From Leyella stercorea (lineage in GTDB: Bacteria; Bacteroidota; Bacteroidia; Bacteroidales; Bacteroidaceae), in contig NZ_JADYUF010000018.1 in assembly GCF_021531655.1 (NCBI RefSeq), forward strand, positions 1 through 64,000: a DNA stretch of 64,000 nt. Reading direction: 5' to 3'. This document shows positions 35,867 to 45,434 of the stretch, in pieces (position 1 is the stretch's first letter; each line of letters begins with the position of its first letter). A program made the position numbers and the translations under genes. A model generated the notes under the pieces. It was not told where the DNA came from. It did no database searches and was given only the letters and a program-made list of their open reading frames with translations.

Positions 35867-36236
35867 GGTTGCGTCTCACCTCCTTTCTTCCTTTGGGATT
35901 ATTGGCTACATACGCACGTGCTTCATCGTAAATGTCATTGACAGACTTACGATTCGTCTGCATTAGCCAATTGTCGATTTCCGACTTACGGAAGATGATG
36001 CTCTTTCCATTCTTGTGGAAGGGAATGGTACGGCTGCTTGTCCAGCCATAGACGGTCTGCTCGGCTGGATGGTTGGGGAGGTAGTTACAAAGGTCTTGTA
36101 GCGAGAACCAGGCATCAGCCTCTACGTTGTTGTTAGACTGCAGAGCGTCGAACTTCTGTTCAAGCGTCTCCAACTTTTCTAAAATGCTTGCCATAAGCTG
36201 CGGCATCGCATCGAATGATGGTACTGTTGTACACAT
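35859..36236 (-). CDS. HTH_17 DNA-binding protein of element B
   Basis: 125 residues. N-terminal helical segment (about 10-35), then excisionase-like HTH at about 43-92 (WFSLQDLCNYLPNHPAEQTVYGWTSSRTIPFHKNGK). Homologue of 15556-15924 in element A. First gene of the replication/primase operon; its leader is the 363-bp gap to the right. Confidence 0.83.
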   Translation of the reverse strand: MCTTVPSFDAMPQLMASILEKLETLEQKFDALQSNNNVEADAWFSLQDLCNYLPNHPAEQTVYGWTSSRTIPFHKNGKSIIFRKSEIDNWLMQTNRKSVNDIYDEARAYVANNPKGRKEVRRNHV

Positions 36237-36599
36237 ATAAATGATGTTTTAAGTTGGCTGCAGCTTATGCTACAGTCACTCTCTTTGGGAAGAAAGCGAC
36301 TGCAAAAGTATCGTGAAAAGCAATGGTGATTTCGGTATGATTCGAGGCATAAAAGGAACATACTCAGCATGGTCTTATCTTATCTGTATCAAGCTGATAA
36401 TCAGCGATTATAAAAATAATAAAGCTGAAAAATAATATTATTATGGCATCGTTATGATTGGTAACATATCCCTATCATAACGAAATTGACATCAAAAGAC
36501 CAAATACACAAAAGCCACTCACGTATGAACGTGAATGGCTAAAAGGAGAAAACAGCATAAATATTGCTGTATGACGAAGATTAAGATTGCGGAATTGGA
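36237..36599. other. Non-coding leader between integrase and HTH genes of element B
   Basis: 363 bp, AT-rich. It holds the integrase terminator (36503-36540) at one side and should hold the promoter of the HTH/primase operon at the other. No gene or RNA recognised. Confidence 0.5.
36503..36540 (-). terminator. Terminator of the element B integrase gene
   Basis: In minus orientation AGCCATTCACG and CGTGAGTGGCT pair (one mismatch) around TTCATA and are followed by TTTGTGT. It lies 60 bp after the integrase stop codon. Confidence 0.75.
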
Positions 36600-37889
36600 C
36601 TATTCGTTTTTGGGGCTACCGGAAGTTCCAATCATATCATCAGAGAGATTGATTTGAATGGCATCAGCGGCAGCATCCTTCTTTGCATCAACTATCTTGG
36701 CATAGATTTGAGTTGTTGTTACCTTCTTATGACCGAGCATTTTGCTGACGGTATAGATGTCCGTACCATTAGTCAACTGCAAGGTTGCATAGGTGTGGCG
36801 AAAACAGTGAAAGGTGATGTGTTTGGTGATACCAGAGGCTTCTATCCATCGTTTCACAGGTCGGTTAATCCATGATGGGTCTTGTAGCCCTTCAAAGACA
36901 AGGCGGTCTGCATCCCCTCGTTCACCACATAAGGAATATGCTTGGTCAGAAATTGGCATATACTCTACACCCTTGGTTTTCTGTTGGGTAAAATGGAGCT
37001 GGTAATGTTCCTTGTCTTTCACAATATCGCGCCACTTTAGCTGTTTGATGTCACTATGACGTAATCCTGTCAAGGCAGAAAATAAGGCTGCTCTTTTGAG
37101 AATTTCGCTATCGCATGGTGTTGCTGCCAGTTGGTTGAGTTCCTCCAATGTCAGATACTCGCGCTGGCTTTCCTCGTAGTAGATGTTCTTAACTTTGGCT
37201 GCAAGGTCGATGGTCAAGTAACCATCGATGAAGGCTTGATGAAGACCTGCCTTGAATATCGAGAAATAGGTCGAGGCGGTATTGGCTGATATGGTTCCTG
37301 TCTTACTGCCTCCTTGGGGCGCATTGATAAGGTAATCCTTGTAGTCTTCGATGAGATTCAGGTCTATGCTACCAAATAGAAGCGGCTTCCCATCTGTATA
37401 TAACTTCAGAAGTGCAAGTTCACGATTCCAATTGACTTGAATGGATTTGGAACTATTCTTGTGACGCTTCTCCTTCAACTCTTCAAAGTACTTGATAAAG
37501 TCGCACTTTGACCTTTCGTTTTGTGCTGCTTGTTCAGCCTCTCTATCTGTGTACAATGACTGATTATCGTATTCGTGCTGACGGAGGTCACGTACCTTAT
37601 CAGCAAAGATGCATGCTTCTTGGTCCTTTTGTGAACGGCACAGGATGATTCCATTGGCATCACGCTTGGGGCGATAGTAGGCTTTGCCATCGGCCAATGT
37701 CCTACCAGAACTATTCTTATCAAAGATAGGAGTAGTTATAAACCGCCCAAGTGGTTCATGCTTACGGAGAGGCTTATCCTTGCCAGGCTCAAAGACAGGA
37801 AAACTTTCAATGAGCAATGACCACTGCTCCTTGTATTCAGATTTGCGGAGTATTACTTTGAATACCGTGCGCTTCATAGGAGTCTTCAT
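36600..37889 (-). CDS. Tyrosine recombinase (integrase) of element B
   Basis: 429 residues with the same three-domain layout as the element A enzyme. Catalytic residues: R277 (TGLRHSD), H361/R364 (HCFRH), H387 (LGHKKVTTTQ), Y396 (IYAKI). Long stretches agree with element A's integrase (for example KTKGVEYMPIS and FHCFRHTYATLQL), consistent with use of the same dnaK site. It overlaps the zinc-finger/HTH gene by 4 bp. Confidence 0.93.
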   Translation of the reverse strand: MKTPMKRTVFKVILRKSEYKEQWSLLIESFPVFEPGKDKPLRKHEPLGRFITTPIFDKNSSGRTLADGKAYYRPKRDANGIILCRSQKDQEACIFADKVRDLRQHEYDNQSLYTDREAEQAAQNERSKCDFIKYFEELKEKRHKNSSKSIQVNWNRELALLKLYTDGKPLLFGSIDLNLIEDYKDYLINAPQGGSKTGTISANTASTYFSIFKAGLHQAFIDGYLTIDLAAKVKNIYYEESQREYLTLEELNQLAATPCDSEILKRAALFSALTGLRHSDIKQLKWRDIVKDKEHYQLHFTQQKTKGVEYMPISDQAYSLCGERGDADRLVFEGLQDPSWINRPVKRWIEASGITKHITFHCFRHTYATLQLTNGTDIYTVSKMLGHKKVTTTQIYAKIVDAKKDAAADAIQINLSDDMIGTSGSPKNE

Positions 37890-38449
37890 AGTTTGATGGA
37901 TTTGTAGAGTTTGTCGATTTCTGATTTTGGAGCGTAAACATAGTTACCTATCTGTCGGGTAGGGATGGAGAACTTGCGGATATGAGCCCATACGGATGAA
38001 TCATGAATCCTGAACTTCTTCGAGATTTCTCCTATGGTATAGCAATTCTCTGGTTCCATGTTGTATGTTTTTGGTATAGGCTTCTTGGCAGCCTTCCGCA
38101 CTTTCTTCCTCAGTTCGTAACGCTCATCCAAATCAGAACGTTTCAGCCTTAGCTGACGTTGGCCGAGATTAACGGCCGGAAGTTTCTTTAATCGAATGTC
38201 ACGATACAATGTACTACGTTCAACGCAGTACATTGCTATTGCCTCTGCTGCTGTTAGATACTCCTTGATGTCTGGAATTTCCTTCGCCATCTGCTCATAC
38301 TTCTTTTCCTTCTCTTCCTGAGCCTTTTTCCTCTTAGAGGCTACAGCGGAACAGTTGTGAGAACAATACACAGCATCAATGGTGCGAATCTCAAAGATGG
38401 TTCCGCATATAGGGCACTTCCTTCGGATATGATAATTTGCCTTTGCCAT
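37886..38449 (-). CDS. Zinc-finger and HTH_17 protein beside the element B integrase
   Basis: 187 residues. Zinc ribbon CPICGTIF...YCSHNCS (about 12-34) and two excisionase-like HTH units (about 65-95 TAAEAIAMYCVERSTLYRDIRLKK; 133-178 YTIGEISKKFRIHDSSVWAHIRKFSIPTRQIG). Orthologue of 18267-18833. It shares its stop/start with the integrase gene, so both are expressed from the att end. Confidence 0.85.
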   Translation of the reverse strand: MAKANYHIRRKCPICGTIFEIRTIDAVYCSHNCSAVASKRKKAQEEKEKKYEQMAKEIPDIKEYLTAAEAIAMYCVERSTLYRDIRLKKLPAVNLGQRQLRLKRSDLDERYELRKKVRKAAKKPIPKTYNMEPENCYTIGEISKKFRIHDSSVWAHIRKFSIPTRQIGNYVYAPKSEIDKLYKSIKL

Positions 38450-38579
38450 TTCTTACATATAATAAGGTATATGTCTTTAAGTTTAACTTCGTCAACCTTT
38501 AAGTCGCGTGAACGATTTGGCGCAAATTTACGATAAAAATCCGAAATCAGAGCCAAATACACAAAGTTTAACAAAATAA

Positions 38580-38611
38580 AAATCGGTGCAACTCAATGAG
38601 TTACACCGATT
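38580..38611 (-). terminator. Terminator downstream of dnaK, carried by element B
   Basis: Minus strand AATCGGTGTAACTCA and TGAGTTGCACCGATT form a near-perfect hairpin followed by TTTATTTT. It lies 33 bp after the dnaK stop codon but on the element side of the att core, so it seems supplied by element B. Confidence 0.85.
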
Positions 38612-38643
38612 CGCTTATTATTGTTTATTGCTGTTTATCAAAC

Positions 38644-40548
38644 TTACTTCACCTCCTCGAAGTCTGCATCCTGGATTGTCTCGTCGCTCTTAGCGTCGTT
38701 GCCAGCCTGCTGAGCACCTGCCTGAGCATTTGCACCCGGCTGTGCGCCACCCTGATACATCTGTGCAGAAGCAGCCTGCATTACATTATTGAGGTTGGCG
38801 ATGGCTGAGTCGATGGCTGCAACGTCGGCTGCCTTGTGAGCGTCCTTGAGCTGCTGGAGAGCCTGTTCGATGCCCGGCTTCTTGTCAGCAGGAATCTTGT
38901 CACCGTTGTCCTTGAGGAAGTTCTCGGTGGTGAAGATCATAGAGTCAGCCTGATTGAGCTTGTCGATCTTCTCGCGCTCAGCCTTATCAGAAGCAGCGTT
39001 CTGCTCTGCCTCAGCCTTCATGCGGTCGATTTCCTCCTTGCTGAGGCCTGAAGAAGCCTCGATACGGATGGCCTGCTCCTTGCCTGTAGCCTTATCCTTA
39101 GCCGATACGTTGAGGATACCGTTGGCGTCGATATCGAACGTAACCTCAATCTGAGGAACACCACGGCGAGCCGGAGCGATGCCTTCGAGGTTGAACTGAC
39201 CGATTGACTTGTTCTGTGCAGCCATCGGACGCTCGCCCTGGAGTACGTGGATAGTTACGGCTGTCTGGTTGTCAACGGCTGTTGAGAATACCTCGCTCTT
39301 CTTAGCAGGGATAGTTGTGTTAGCGTCGATGAGCTTTGTCATTACGCCACCCATTGTCTCGATACCGAGAGTAAGCGGAGTAACGTCGAGCAATACGATG
39401 TCGCCCACACCGCTCTCCTTGTTCAGGATAGCACCCTGGATAGAAGCACCAACGGCTACAACCTCATCAGGGTTAACACCCTTTGAAGGCTCCTTGCCGA
39501 AGTAGTTCTTAACGAGAGTCTGAACGGCAGGTATACGGCTTGAACCACCTACGAGTATAACCTCGTCGATATCTGAAGTCTGGAGCTTTGCGTCGCGCAT
39601 AGCGTTCTGGCAAGGTACAAGACAAGCCTGGATGAGGTTGTGGGCAAGCTGCTCGAACTGTGAACGGGTCAGAGTCTTAACCAAGTGCTTGGGCACACCG
39701 CCCTCGGCTGAGATATACGGAAGGTTGATTTCGGTAGAAGTTGTGCTTGACAACTCGATCTTAGCCTTCTCGGCAGCCTCCTTAAGGCGCTGCATAGCCA
39801 TCGGATCCTTAGAAAGATCGATGCCTTCATCGGCCTTGAAGCCCTGTACGAGCCAGTCGATGATTACCTGGTCGAAGTCGTCGCCACCGAGGTGAGTATC
39901 ACCGTTGGTAGAGAGAACCTCAAACACACCACCACCGAACTCGAGGATTGAGATATCGAATGTACCGCCACCGAGGTCGAATACGGCAATCTTCATATCC
40001 TTGTTGGCCTTGTCTACGCCGTAAGCAAGAGCTGCTGCTGTAGGCTCGTTCACGATACGGCGAACGTTAAGACCTGCAATCTGACCAGCTTCCTTAGTAG
40101 CCTGACGCTGAGAGTCAGAGAAGTAAGCCGGAACTGTGATGACTGCGTCTGTCACTTCCTGTCCGAGATAGTCCTCAGCGGTCTTCTTCATCTTCTGAAG
40201 CACCATTGCCGAGATTTCCTGCGGAGTATACTTGCGGCCGTCAATGTCAACGCGTGGGTAGCCACCTTCGTTAACTACAGAGAACGGAACGCGTGTAACC
40301 TCCTTAGCGCACTGCTCATAGGTCTCACCCATGAAGCGCTTGATAGAATATACGGTGTTCTTCGGGTTGGTGATAGCCTGACGCTTTGCAGGGTCGCCTA
40401 CCTTACGCTCACCGTCCTTTACGAATCCAACGATTGAAGGAGTTGTACGCTTGCCTTCGCTGTTGGCGATTACTACAGGTTCGTTGCCCTCAAATACGGC
40501 AACACATGAGTTTGTAGTACCTAAGTCGATTCCAATGATCTTTCCCAT
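38644..40548 (-). CDS. dnaK: Molecular chaperone DnaK (Hsp70)
   Basis: 634 residues. N-terminal ATPase with [30 protein letters not shown] and [14 protein letters not shown]; substrate-binding domain from about 385 ([16 protein letters not shown]); helical lid and C-terminal tail ending DADFEEVK. Normal length. It folds proteins with DnaJ and GrpE in the cytoplasm. Its last codons contain the att core, so insertion of element B left the protein intact. GC and codon use are chromosomal. Confidence 0.98.
   Translation of the reverse strand: MGKIIGIDLGTTNSCVAVFEGNEPVVIANSEGKRTTPSIVGFVKDGERKVGDPAKRQAITNPKNTVYSIKRFMGETYEQCAKEVTRVPFSVVNEGGYPRVDIDGRKYTPQEISAMVLQKMKKTAEDYLGQEVTDAVITVPAYFSDSQRQATKEAGQIAGLNVRRIVNEPTAAALAYGVDKANKDMKIAVFDLGGGTFDISILEFGGGVFEVLSTNGDTHLGGDDFDQVIIDWLVQGFKADEGIDLSKDPMAMQRLKEAAEKAKIELSSTTSTEINLPYISAEGGVPKHLVKTLTRSQFEQLAHNLIQACLVPCQNAMRDAKLQTSDIDEVILVGGSSRIPAVQTLVKNYFGKEPSKGVNPDEVVAVGASIQGAILNKESGVGDIVLLDVTPLTLGIETMGGVMTKLIDANTTIPAKKSEVFSTAVDNQTAVTIHVLQGERPMAAQNKSIGQFNLEGIAPARRGVPQIEVTFDIDANGILNVSAKDKATGKEQAIRIEASSGLSKEEIDRMKAEAEQNAASDKAEREKIDKLNQADSMIFTTENFLKDNGDKIPADKKPGIEQALQQLKDAHKAADVAAIDSAIANLNNVMQAASAQMYQGGAQPGANAQAGAQQAGNDAKSDETIQDADFEEVK
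38648..38661. repeat. dnaK: att core copy in the dnaK 3' end
   Basis: TTCACCTCCTCGAA spans the codons F-E-E-V and part of K at the end of dnaK, identical to 19039-19052. It is the right boundary of element B. Confidence 0.85.
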
Positions 40549-40735
40549 AATTGTATCTTTTTTTATTTTTATTCTGATTTATAAATTTGTTGATTGATTG
40601 AACTTGCGTTCGCCGTATAATATACAAATGCTGTGCCAAAAACCTTGATGCTGAGTTTTGGCTGACATTTTAGTAGACAGAACTTCTGTCAATATGGCAC
40701 AGAAAAGTAAAAAGGAAAGATTTATATGACATTTT

Positions 40736-40765
40736 TTGCAAAACGATATAAATTAAGTACTTTTG
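40736..40765 (+). promoter_or_regulatory. Promoter of the PagL-like gene
   Basis: TTG at 40736-40738, 19 bp spacer, then TACTTTTG at 40758-40765: a good match to the Bacteroidetes -33/-7 consensus. It places the start of transcription near 40772, which supports translation from the ATG at 40808. Confidence 0.75.
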
Positions 40766-40807
40766 CAAAACTATTATTCACGTGCGAATGGAAAACCTTA
40801 TCACAAT

Positions 40808-42022
40808 ATGAGATTTACACCTTATTATATATTATATGCTCTGCTTGCCTTCCTGACATTGCCCATGTCGGTGCAAGCGGAGGTGCAATCTTCCGACTCG
40901 TCAGCCACCCGTCACTTCGTACATCAATTGATGTTCGACTATCGTCCGGGCGCAATTCTTCACACCAACGACTTTCTGCGTGGCAAGAACCCCGAAGTTC
41001 GCACCATGAACCACGATATGGGTTATTATCTGAAGTATGCCTTCTCCGCCCCCGAGGACAGCGAGCAGGCAAGCATTTATCGTGATGCCTATCAAGGAGT
41101 GGGCATCGGATGGAACGAGTTCAACCCCCAGTTGGGCAATCCCGTGTCTGTTTTTATACTGCAAGGAGCGCGCATAGCGAGCCTTAGCGACAGGCTTTCG
41201 CTCAACTACGAGTGGAATCTTGGACTCACCTTCGGTTGGAATCCGTACGATGCCGAATCTAATCCCGACAACAAGCTGATCGGTTCGCGCGTGACGGCAT
41301 ACATCGGTCTCGACATGTATATGCGATGGATAGCGTCGCGCCATGTCGACATCAACCTCGGATTCAACGTTACGCACTACTCCAACGGCAACACCCAGTT
41401 TCCCAACCTTGGACTTAACACCGTGGCTTTGCGTATAGGTGCAGCCTATTACATCAACCGTCACACGCCGCGCCTGCTCTATCGCCACACGCACGTGCCA
41501 CCGGTGCGCCACGACATCACCTACGACCTCATCCTATACGGCGCCTGGCATCAGCGGGGATTCTACGACTACGACGGCAACGCATACATATTTCCCGAGA
41601 AGTTTGCCGTGGCTGGATTCAACTTCAATCCGATGTACCGCTTCAACCACTGGCTCAAGGCGGGCATCTCGCTCGACGGCACCTACGACCGCAGCTCCAA
41701 CATCGTCATAGGTGACAATCCTACTGACGAAACTATCGTTCCGCTATACTCCCGACCGCGTTCGGCGTGGCGCCAGATGGCACTCGGAGCGTCGGCACGT
41801 GTGGAATTCTGCATGCCCTATTTTGCCATCAACTTCGGCATGGGCAGCAACTTTCTCAACGCCACCGACGACTTTCACGGAATATACGAGCTGCTGGCGC
41901 TTAAGCTGAACATCACCCGACGCTTGCTGTTGCACGTAGGCTACACGCTCAACGACTTCCACAGGCCCCGCCACCTTATGCTTGGCGTGGGCTGGCGTTT
42001 CGGATGTCTCGGTCGGTCATAG
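40808..42022 (+). CDS. PagL-like lipid A deacylase/acyloxyacyl hydrolase family outer-membrane protein
   Basis: 404 residues from ATG 40808 (MRFTPYYILYALL...SVQA, a signal peptide). An upstream TTG at 40763 overlaps the promoter and is rejected. The rest is a beta-barrel with alternating strands ending in an aromatic C-terminus (GVGWRFG). The motif VTHYSNGNTQFPNLGLN contains the His-Ser pair and PNxGxN seen in PagL 3-O-deacylases, which remove an acyl chain from lipid A at the outer membrane. The 3' end overlaps the convergent symporter gene by 47 bp. Confidence 0.75.
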   Translation: MRFTPYYILYALLAFLTLPMSVQAEVQSSDSSATRHFVHQLMFDYRPGAILHTNDFLRGKNPEVRTMNHDMGYYLKYAFSAPEDSEQASIYRDAYQGVGIGWNEFNPQLGNPVSVFILQGARIASLSDRLSLNYEWNLGLTFGWNPYDAESNPDNKLIGSRVTAYIGLDMYMRWIASRHVDINLGFNVTHYSNGNTQFPNLGLNTVALRIGAAYYINRHTPRLLYRHTHVPPVRHDITYDLILYGAWHQRGFYDYDGNAYIFPEKFAVAGFNFNPMYRFNHWLKAGISLDGTYDRSSNIVIGDNPTDETIVPLYSRPRSAWRQMALGASARVEFCMPYFAINFGMGSNFLNATDDFHGIYELLALKLNITRRLLLHVGYTLNDFHRPRHLMLGVGWRFGCLGRS

Positions 42023-43244
42023 CCGCAACGCACGAGTCCGACCATACATTCTCAGCAGTCTCAATCATGTCGAGCACGGTGAATACGGGCAGGATGATGC
42101 CCATGATGGCTATCGGTGCGCCCACACCCGACATGAGCGAGAGCGTAAGGAAGTAGCATCCCATAGGCACACCGGCGTTGCCGATAGCCGCAACCACTGA
42201 TATGAAGAGCCACATGATCATCGTGCCCCACGTAATCTCCACTCCGCCGTTCTGCATCACGAACAGCGACGTGACGAAGATGAACGCCGCGCAGCCGTTC
42301 ATGTTTATAGTTGTGCAGATGGGCAGCACGAATCGTGCCACACGACTGTCTACGCCCAGACGCTCCTCGGCGCTCTGAATGGTGACGGGCAGCGTAGCCG
42401 CCGAACTCTTGGTGAACAATGCCATGAGCACAGCCGGAGTCATGGCGCGAGCCACGCGTATAGGGTTCAGTCCGCGAGCCATGAGGAACAGTGGTAGCAC
42501 CACGCAGAACTGCAGCAGATTGCCGCCCAATATCACAGCCACATACTTGCCTATCGACGTTACTACAGTGCCTGCCGTAATCTCAGCCGATAGCTGTGCT
42601 GCAAACGCCACGATGCCAATCGGCAGTATGTCGATGAGCCAATGAATGAGCGTAGACACAAGATTCTGCAGTCCGTTGAGTCCGTTCATCAGCGTGCGCT
42701 TGCTGTCCGTCTCGGGCATACGTGCCAAGGCGATGCCCACAGCCACAGCAATGAGCAGCAGCGAGAGCACATTGCCCTCAACCAGCGGGCGCAGCACATT
42801 GTCGGGCACAATGCCTATGATGTAGTCCATGTACGAAGCGTCGCCCAGTTCCTGCTTCACCGAGTCGATGCCCGTGTCGCCCTGGATGGCGTCAAGCGGC
42901 AGATTGTCGGGCGCGATGAACCTATAGAGCAGCATGCCCACAGCCGCAGCAGCCACCGTAGTGAGCAGCGTGTATGTAAGCGTGTGGCGGAATATGCGGC
43001 CCGTATCCTTCTGTGTGCCGAACCGTGCGAGCGTAGTAGTGACGGCAAGGGCTATGGTAGGTATTGCCACAAACTGAAAAAGGCGTGTGTAAATGGTAGC
43101 CACGAAGTTGGTGACGCTGTCGATCCATCCCACACCAAGCATTCCGAGCACCGTACCCACGACAAGCGCTCCGAGCCACAACCAGAAGTTCTGCGACTCA
43201 GCGCAACTGTGCTGAGCCATCTCTTTTTTATTATCCATTTTCAA
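41976..43244 (-). CDS. Dicarboxylate/amino acid:cation symporter (DAACS family)
   Basis: 422 residues, about eight membrane helices. Family signatures: FTKSSAATLPVT (serine-rich hairpin, about 292-303), TTINMNGCA (about 328-336, substrate site) and AAIGNAGVPMG (second hairpin). It imports glutamate/aspartate, C4-dicarboxylates or serine/threonine with Na+ or H+; the substrate cannot be fixed. Convergent with and overlapping the PagL-like gene. Its upstream region holds the 22-bp palindrome array. Confidence 0.9.
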   Translation of the reverse strand: MKMDNKKEMAQHSCAESQNFWLWLGALVVGTVLGMLGVGWIDSVTNFVATIYTRLFQFVAIPTIALAVTTTLARFGTQKDTGRIFRHTLTYTLLTTVAAAAVGMLLYRFIAPDNLPLDAIQGDTGIDSVKQELGDASYMDYIIGIVPDNVLRPLVEGNVLSLLLIAVAVGIALARMPETDSKRTLMNGLNGLQNLVSTLIHWLIDILPIGIVAFAAQLSAEITAGTVVTSIGKYVAVILGGNLLQFCVVLPLFLMARGLNPIRVARAMTPAVLMALFTKSSAATLPVTIQSAEERLGVDSRVARFVLPICTTINMNGCAAFIFVTSLFVMQNGGVEITWGTMIMWLFISVVAAIGNAGVPMGCYFLTLSLMSGVGAPIAIMGIILPVFTVLDMIETAENVWSDSCVAAMTDRDIRNASPRQA

Positions 43245-43285
43245 TTCTTTTTACTGCTTTAATGGGTATAAGATCCCGTCCGTTT

Positions 43286-43392
43286 CCAAATGTAGTCCTT
43301 TTGGCTTCCAAAAGGAGTCCTTTTACCGTGCAAAAGGAGTCCTTTTACACCTCAAAAGGGACCCTTTTACAATGCAAAAGGAGTCCTTTTGC
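43286..43392. repeat. Five 22-bp units, each a 19-bp palindrome
   Basis: Units start at 43286, 43308, 43330, 43352 and 43374, an exact 22-bp period. The consensus is GCAAAAGGAGTCCTTTTGC, with three-base spacers between units. Unit 1 is the most divergent; unit 4 reads AAAAGGGACCCTTTT, a compensatory change that keeps the symmetry. Confidence 0.92.
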
Positions 43393-43557
43393 AAGGCGGT
43401 GACACCACGTCAGGAATTTCCAAGGATTTATATCCCTTGCGTTATGTTAGCATTATTGCTGAGAATGGATGCAAAATTACAAAACTGTCGTCATTCTTGC
43501 AATAGTCTGAATTTGGTATTTTCGCTACGAAACCTATGATTTTTCATCGGAAAAGGC

Positions 43558-43565
43558 TAACTTTG
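43558..43565 (+). promoter_or_regulatory. Promoter of the GH123-like gene
   Basis: TAACTTTG matches the TAnnTTTG -7 box. Transcription would start near 43572, leaving a leader of about 70 nt before the ATG at 43641. Confidence 0.6.
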
Positions 43566-43640
43566 TAAGCGAAAGTACATTGAGCGTGCTTGCATCAGAT
43601 TAACCGACAATAACTGACATTTACTAAAACCCAATCAATA

Positions 43641-45425
43641 ATGAATAAAAACAGACTAACTGTCGCATTGTGCGCACTCGCCATGACCGCCCTCACCGCC
43701 AGCGCACAGAAGACAAAGAAAGCCGACCTTTTCCCACTCGGCAATTACGAAGAACTTACCGACACCAAGCCGCACGACTCCGACGCTGCATGGGCTAAGC
43801 TCGTTCAGCCCACCCAACTGAGCTGGGCGTCGATCGACACACGCTACCGCCGCCTCGACATTCCGAAGGTGAAGCAGCAGAACATGGTAAGCCTGAAGGC
43901 GTGGCGTGGCGAACGTGTCAACGCACAGGCCCTCTTATGGACCAATGTCGACCTCGACGACGTGCAGATAACGGTCAGCGACCTGCGCTCGGGCAATTCC
44001 GTCATACCCTCGTCGGTACTCCGCACCAACTTCGTGCGCTACGTCATGACCGACGAACTCAACAAGGACGGTAGCGGATGCGGCTATCGCAATCCTGCCG
44101 ACTGGGACTCGTCGGTAGTGGCAGACGTGCTCGACATCAACAAGACATTGCCCGTGCGCCGCAACACTACGCAGCCTATATGGGCTAATGTATGGGTGCC
44201 GCAGGACGCAAAGCCCGGTAATTACACAGCACAGATTACCGTGAGCGGCAAGAACATGAAGCCTATGTCGCTGCAGCTCAAGTTGCAGGTCATCAACCGC
44301 ACGCTGCCCGCACCGCAGCAGTGGACCACCAATCTCGACCTCTGGCAGAACCCTTACTCAGTGGCACGATACTATAAGGTGCCCCTCTGGAGCAAGGCGC
44401 ACTTCGACGCAATGCGCCCCATCATGAAGATGCTTGCCGATGCCGGACAGTACAGCATCACCACCAGCATCATGCACAAGCCCTGGAACGGACAGACCGA
44501 GGACCATTACGACTCAATGGTGACACGCATCAAGCACATCGACGGCTCGTGGACGTTCGACTATGCCGTCTTCGACCGCTACGTGGAGTTCATGATGAAC
44601 GATGTCGGCATCAACCGGCTCATCGCCTGCTACACCATGATACCCTGGGACCTGCGCTTCGACTACTACGACGAGGCTACCAACCGCATGAAGTTTGTCA
44701 AGGCAAAGCCCGGCGACAATGCTTACACCGAATACTGGGGCACATTCCTGCGCGACTTTGCCCGTCATCTGCGCCAGAAGGGATGGTTTGACAAGACCTG
44801 CATAGCCATGGACGAACGCCCGATGAAGGACATGCAGGCTGCAATAAAGGTGATAAAGGATGCCGACAAGGACTATAAAATCTCGCTCGCCGGCATATAT
44901 CACGATGAGATTGAGCGCGACCTGTATTATTATTGCATAGCCTACGGCAACGATTTTCCGTCCGAAGTGCTGGCTCGCAGACGTGCCGAAGGCAAGATAA
45001 GCACCTACTACACATGCTGCACCGAGGGATTTCCCAATACATTCACGTTCTCGCCACCTGCCGAGGCGGCATGGATGGCTGTGCACGCATTGGGCGGCAA
45101 CTACGACGGCTACCTGCGTTGGTCGTACAACAGTTGGACACGCGACCCGCTGCGCGACTCACGTTTCCGCTCATGGGCAGCCGGCGACACCTATTGTGTC
45201 TATCCCGGTCCGCGTTCGAGCATACGTTTTGAACGACTGATTCAGGGTCTGCAGATTTGCGAAAAAATCGTTCAGCTGCGCAAGGAATATACACGCACCG
45301 GACAAAAGGCAAAGTTGCAGAAGCTGAACAAAATGGTCAAGAAGTTCACACCGCAAGTTGTGCCCGCCAGCAAGCGTGCCTTGGCAGCGCCGATGGTGGA
45401 GGAAATTGAGCAATTGCTCAATTAA
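43641..45425 (+). CDS. GH123-like glycoside hydrolase (DUF4091), exported
   Basis: 594 residues. Signal peptide MNKNRLTVALCALAMTALTASAQ. N-terminal beta-sandwich (about 75-225), then a TIM-barrel-like domain of the DUF4091/GH123 class. CIAMDERPMKDM (about 389-400) carries the adjacent Asp-Glu pair expected for the substrate-assisted mechanism of GH123 N-acetyl-beta-galactosaminidases, and Trp/Tyr-rich blocks (GYLRWSYNSW) line the barrel end. Length fits characterised GH123 enzymes of Bacteroides. Likely a periplasmic or surface glycan enzyme; substrate inferred. Confidence 0.82.
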   Translation: MNKNRLTVALCALAMTALTASAQKTKKADLFPLGNYEELTDTKPHDSDAAWAKLVQPTQLSWASIDTRYRRLDIPKVKQQNMVSLKAWRGERVNAQALLWTNVDLDDVQITVSDLRSGNSVIPSSVLRTNFVRYVMTDELNKDGSGCGYRNPADWDSSVVADVLDINKTLPVRRNTTQPIWANVWVPQDAKPGNYTAQITVSGKNMKPMSLQLKLQVINRTLPAPQQWTTNLDLWQNPYSVARYYKVPLWSKAHFDAMRPIMKMLADAGQYSITTSIMHKPWNGQTEDHYDSMVTRIKHIDGSWTFDYAVFDRYVEFMMNDVGINRLIACYTMIPWDLRFDYYDEATNRMKFVKAKPGDNAYTEYWGTFLRDFARHLRQKGWFDKTCIAMDERPMKDMQAAIKVIKDADKDYKISLAGIYHDEIERDLYYYCIAYGNDFPSEVLARRRAEGKISTYYTCCTEGFPNTFTFSPPAEAAWMAVHALGGNYDGYLRWSYNSWTRDPLRDSRFRSWAAGDTYCVYPGPRSSIRFERLIQGLQICEKIVQLRKEYTRTGQKAKLQKLNKMVKKFTPQVVPASKRALAAPMVEEIEQLLN

Positions 45426-45434
45426 TTAAAAAAT

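Larger units (their letters stand above)
19039..38661. mobile_element. Element B: 19.6-kb mobilizable element in the dnaK 3' end, carrying a candidate defence operon
   Basis: Bounded by two copies of TTCACCTCCTCGAA. One lies within the last codons of dnaK (38648-38661), the other at 19039-19052. The right end has a zinc-finger/HTH gene and tyrosine recombinase, followed leftwards by an HTH protein, primase/DUF3987 genes, a MobV relaxase, and cargo: a five-gene helicase/PLD/AAA operon, a 5S rRNA sequence and a DUF1016 operon. No conjugation machinery is seen, so B probably depends on a helper such as element A. Confidence 0.85.
43245..43640. other. Divergent intergenic region with palindrome array and promoter
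   Basis: 396 bp between divergent genes. It contains the five-unit 22-bp array (43286-43392) close to the symporter start and the TAACTTTG promoter box (43558-43565) for the glycosidase gene. No gene seen. Confidence 0.7.

Noticed and set aside
40763..40807. TTG start at 40763 for the PagL-like protein
   Set aside because: It overlaps the promoter box TACTTTTG and would place 15 polar residues before the signal peptide.
43286..43392. CRISPR-like look of the regular palindrome array
   Set aside because: Spacers are only three bases and the units are perfect palindromes; no cas genes are nearby.
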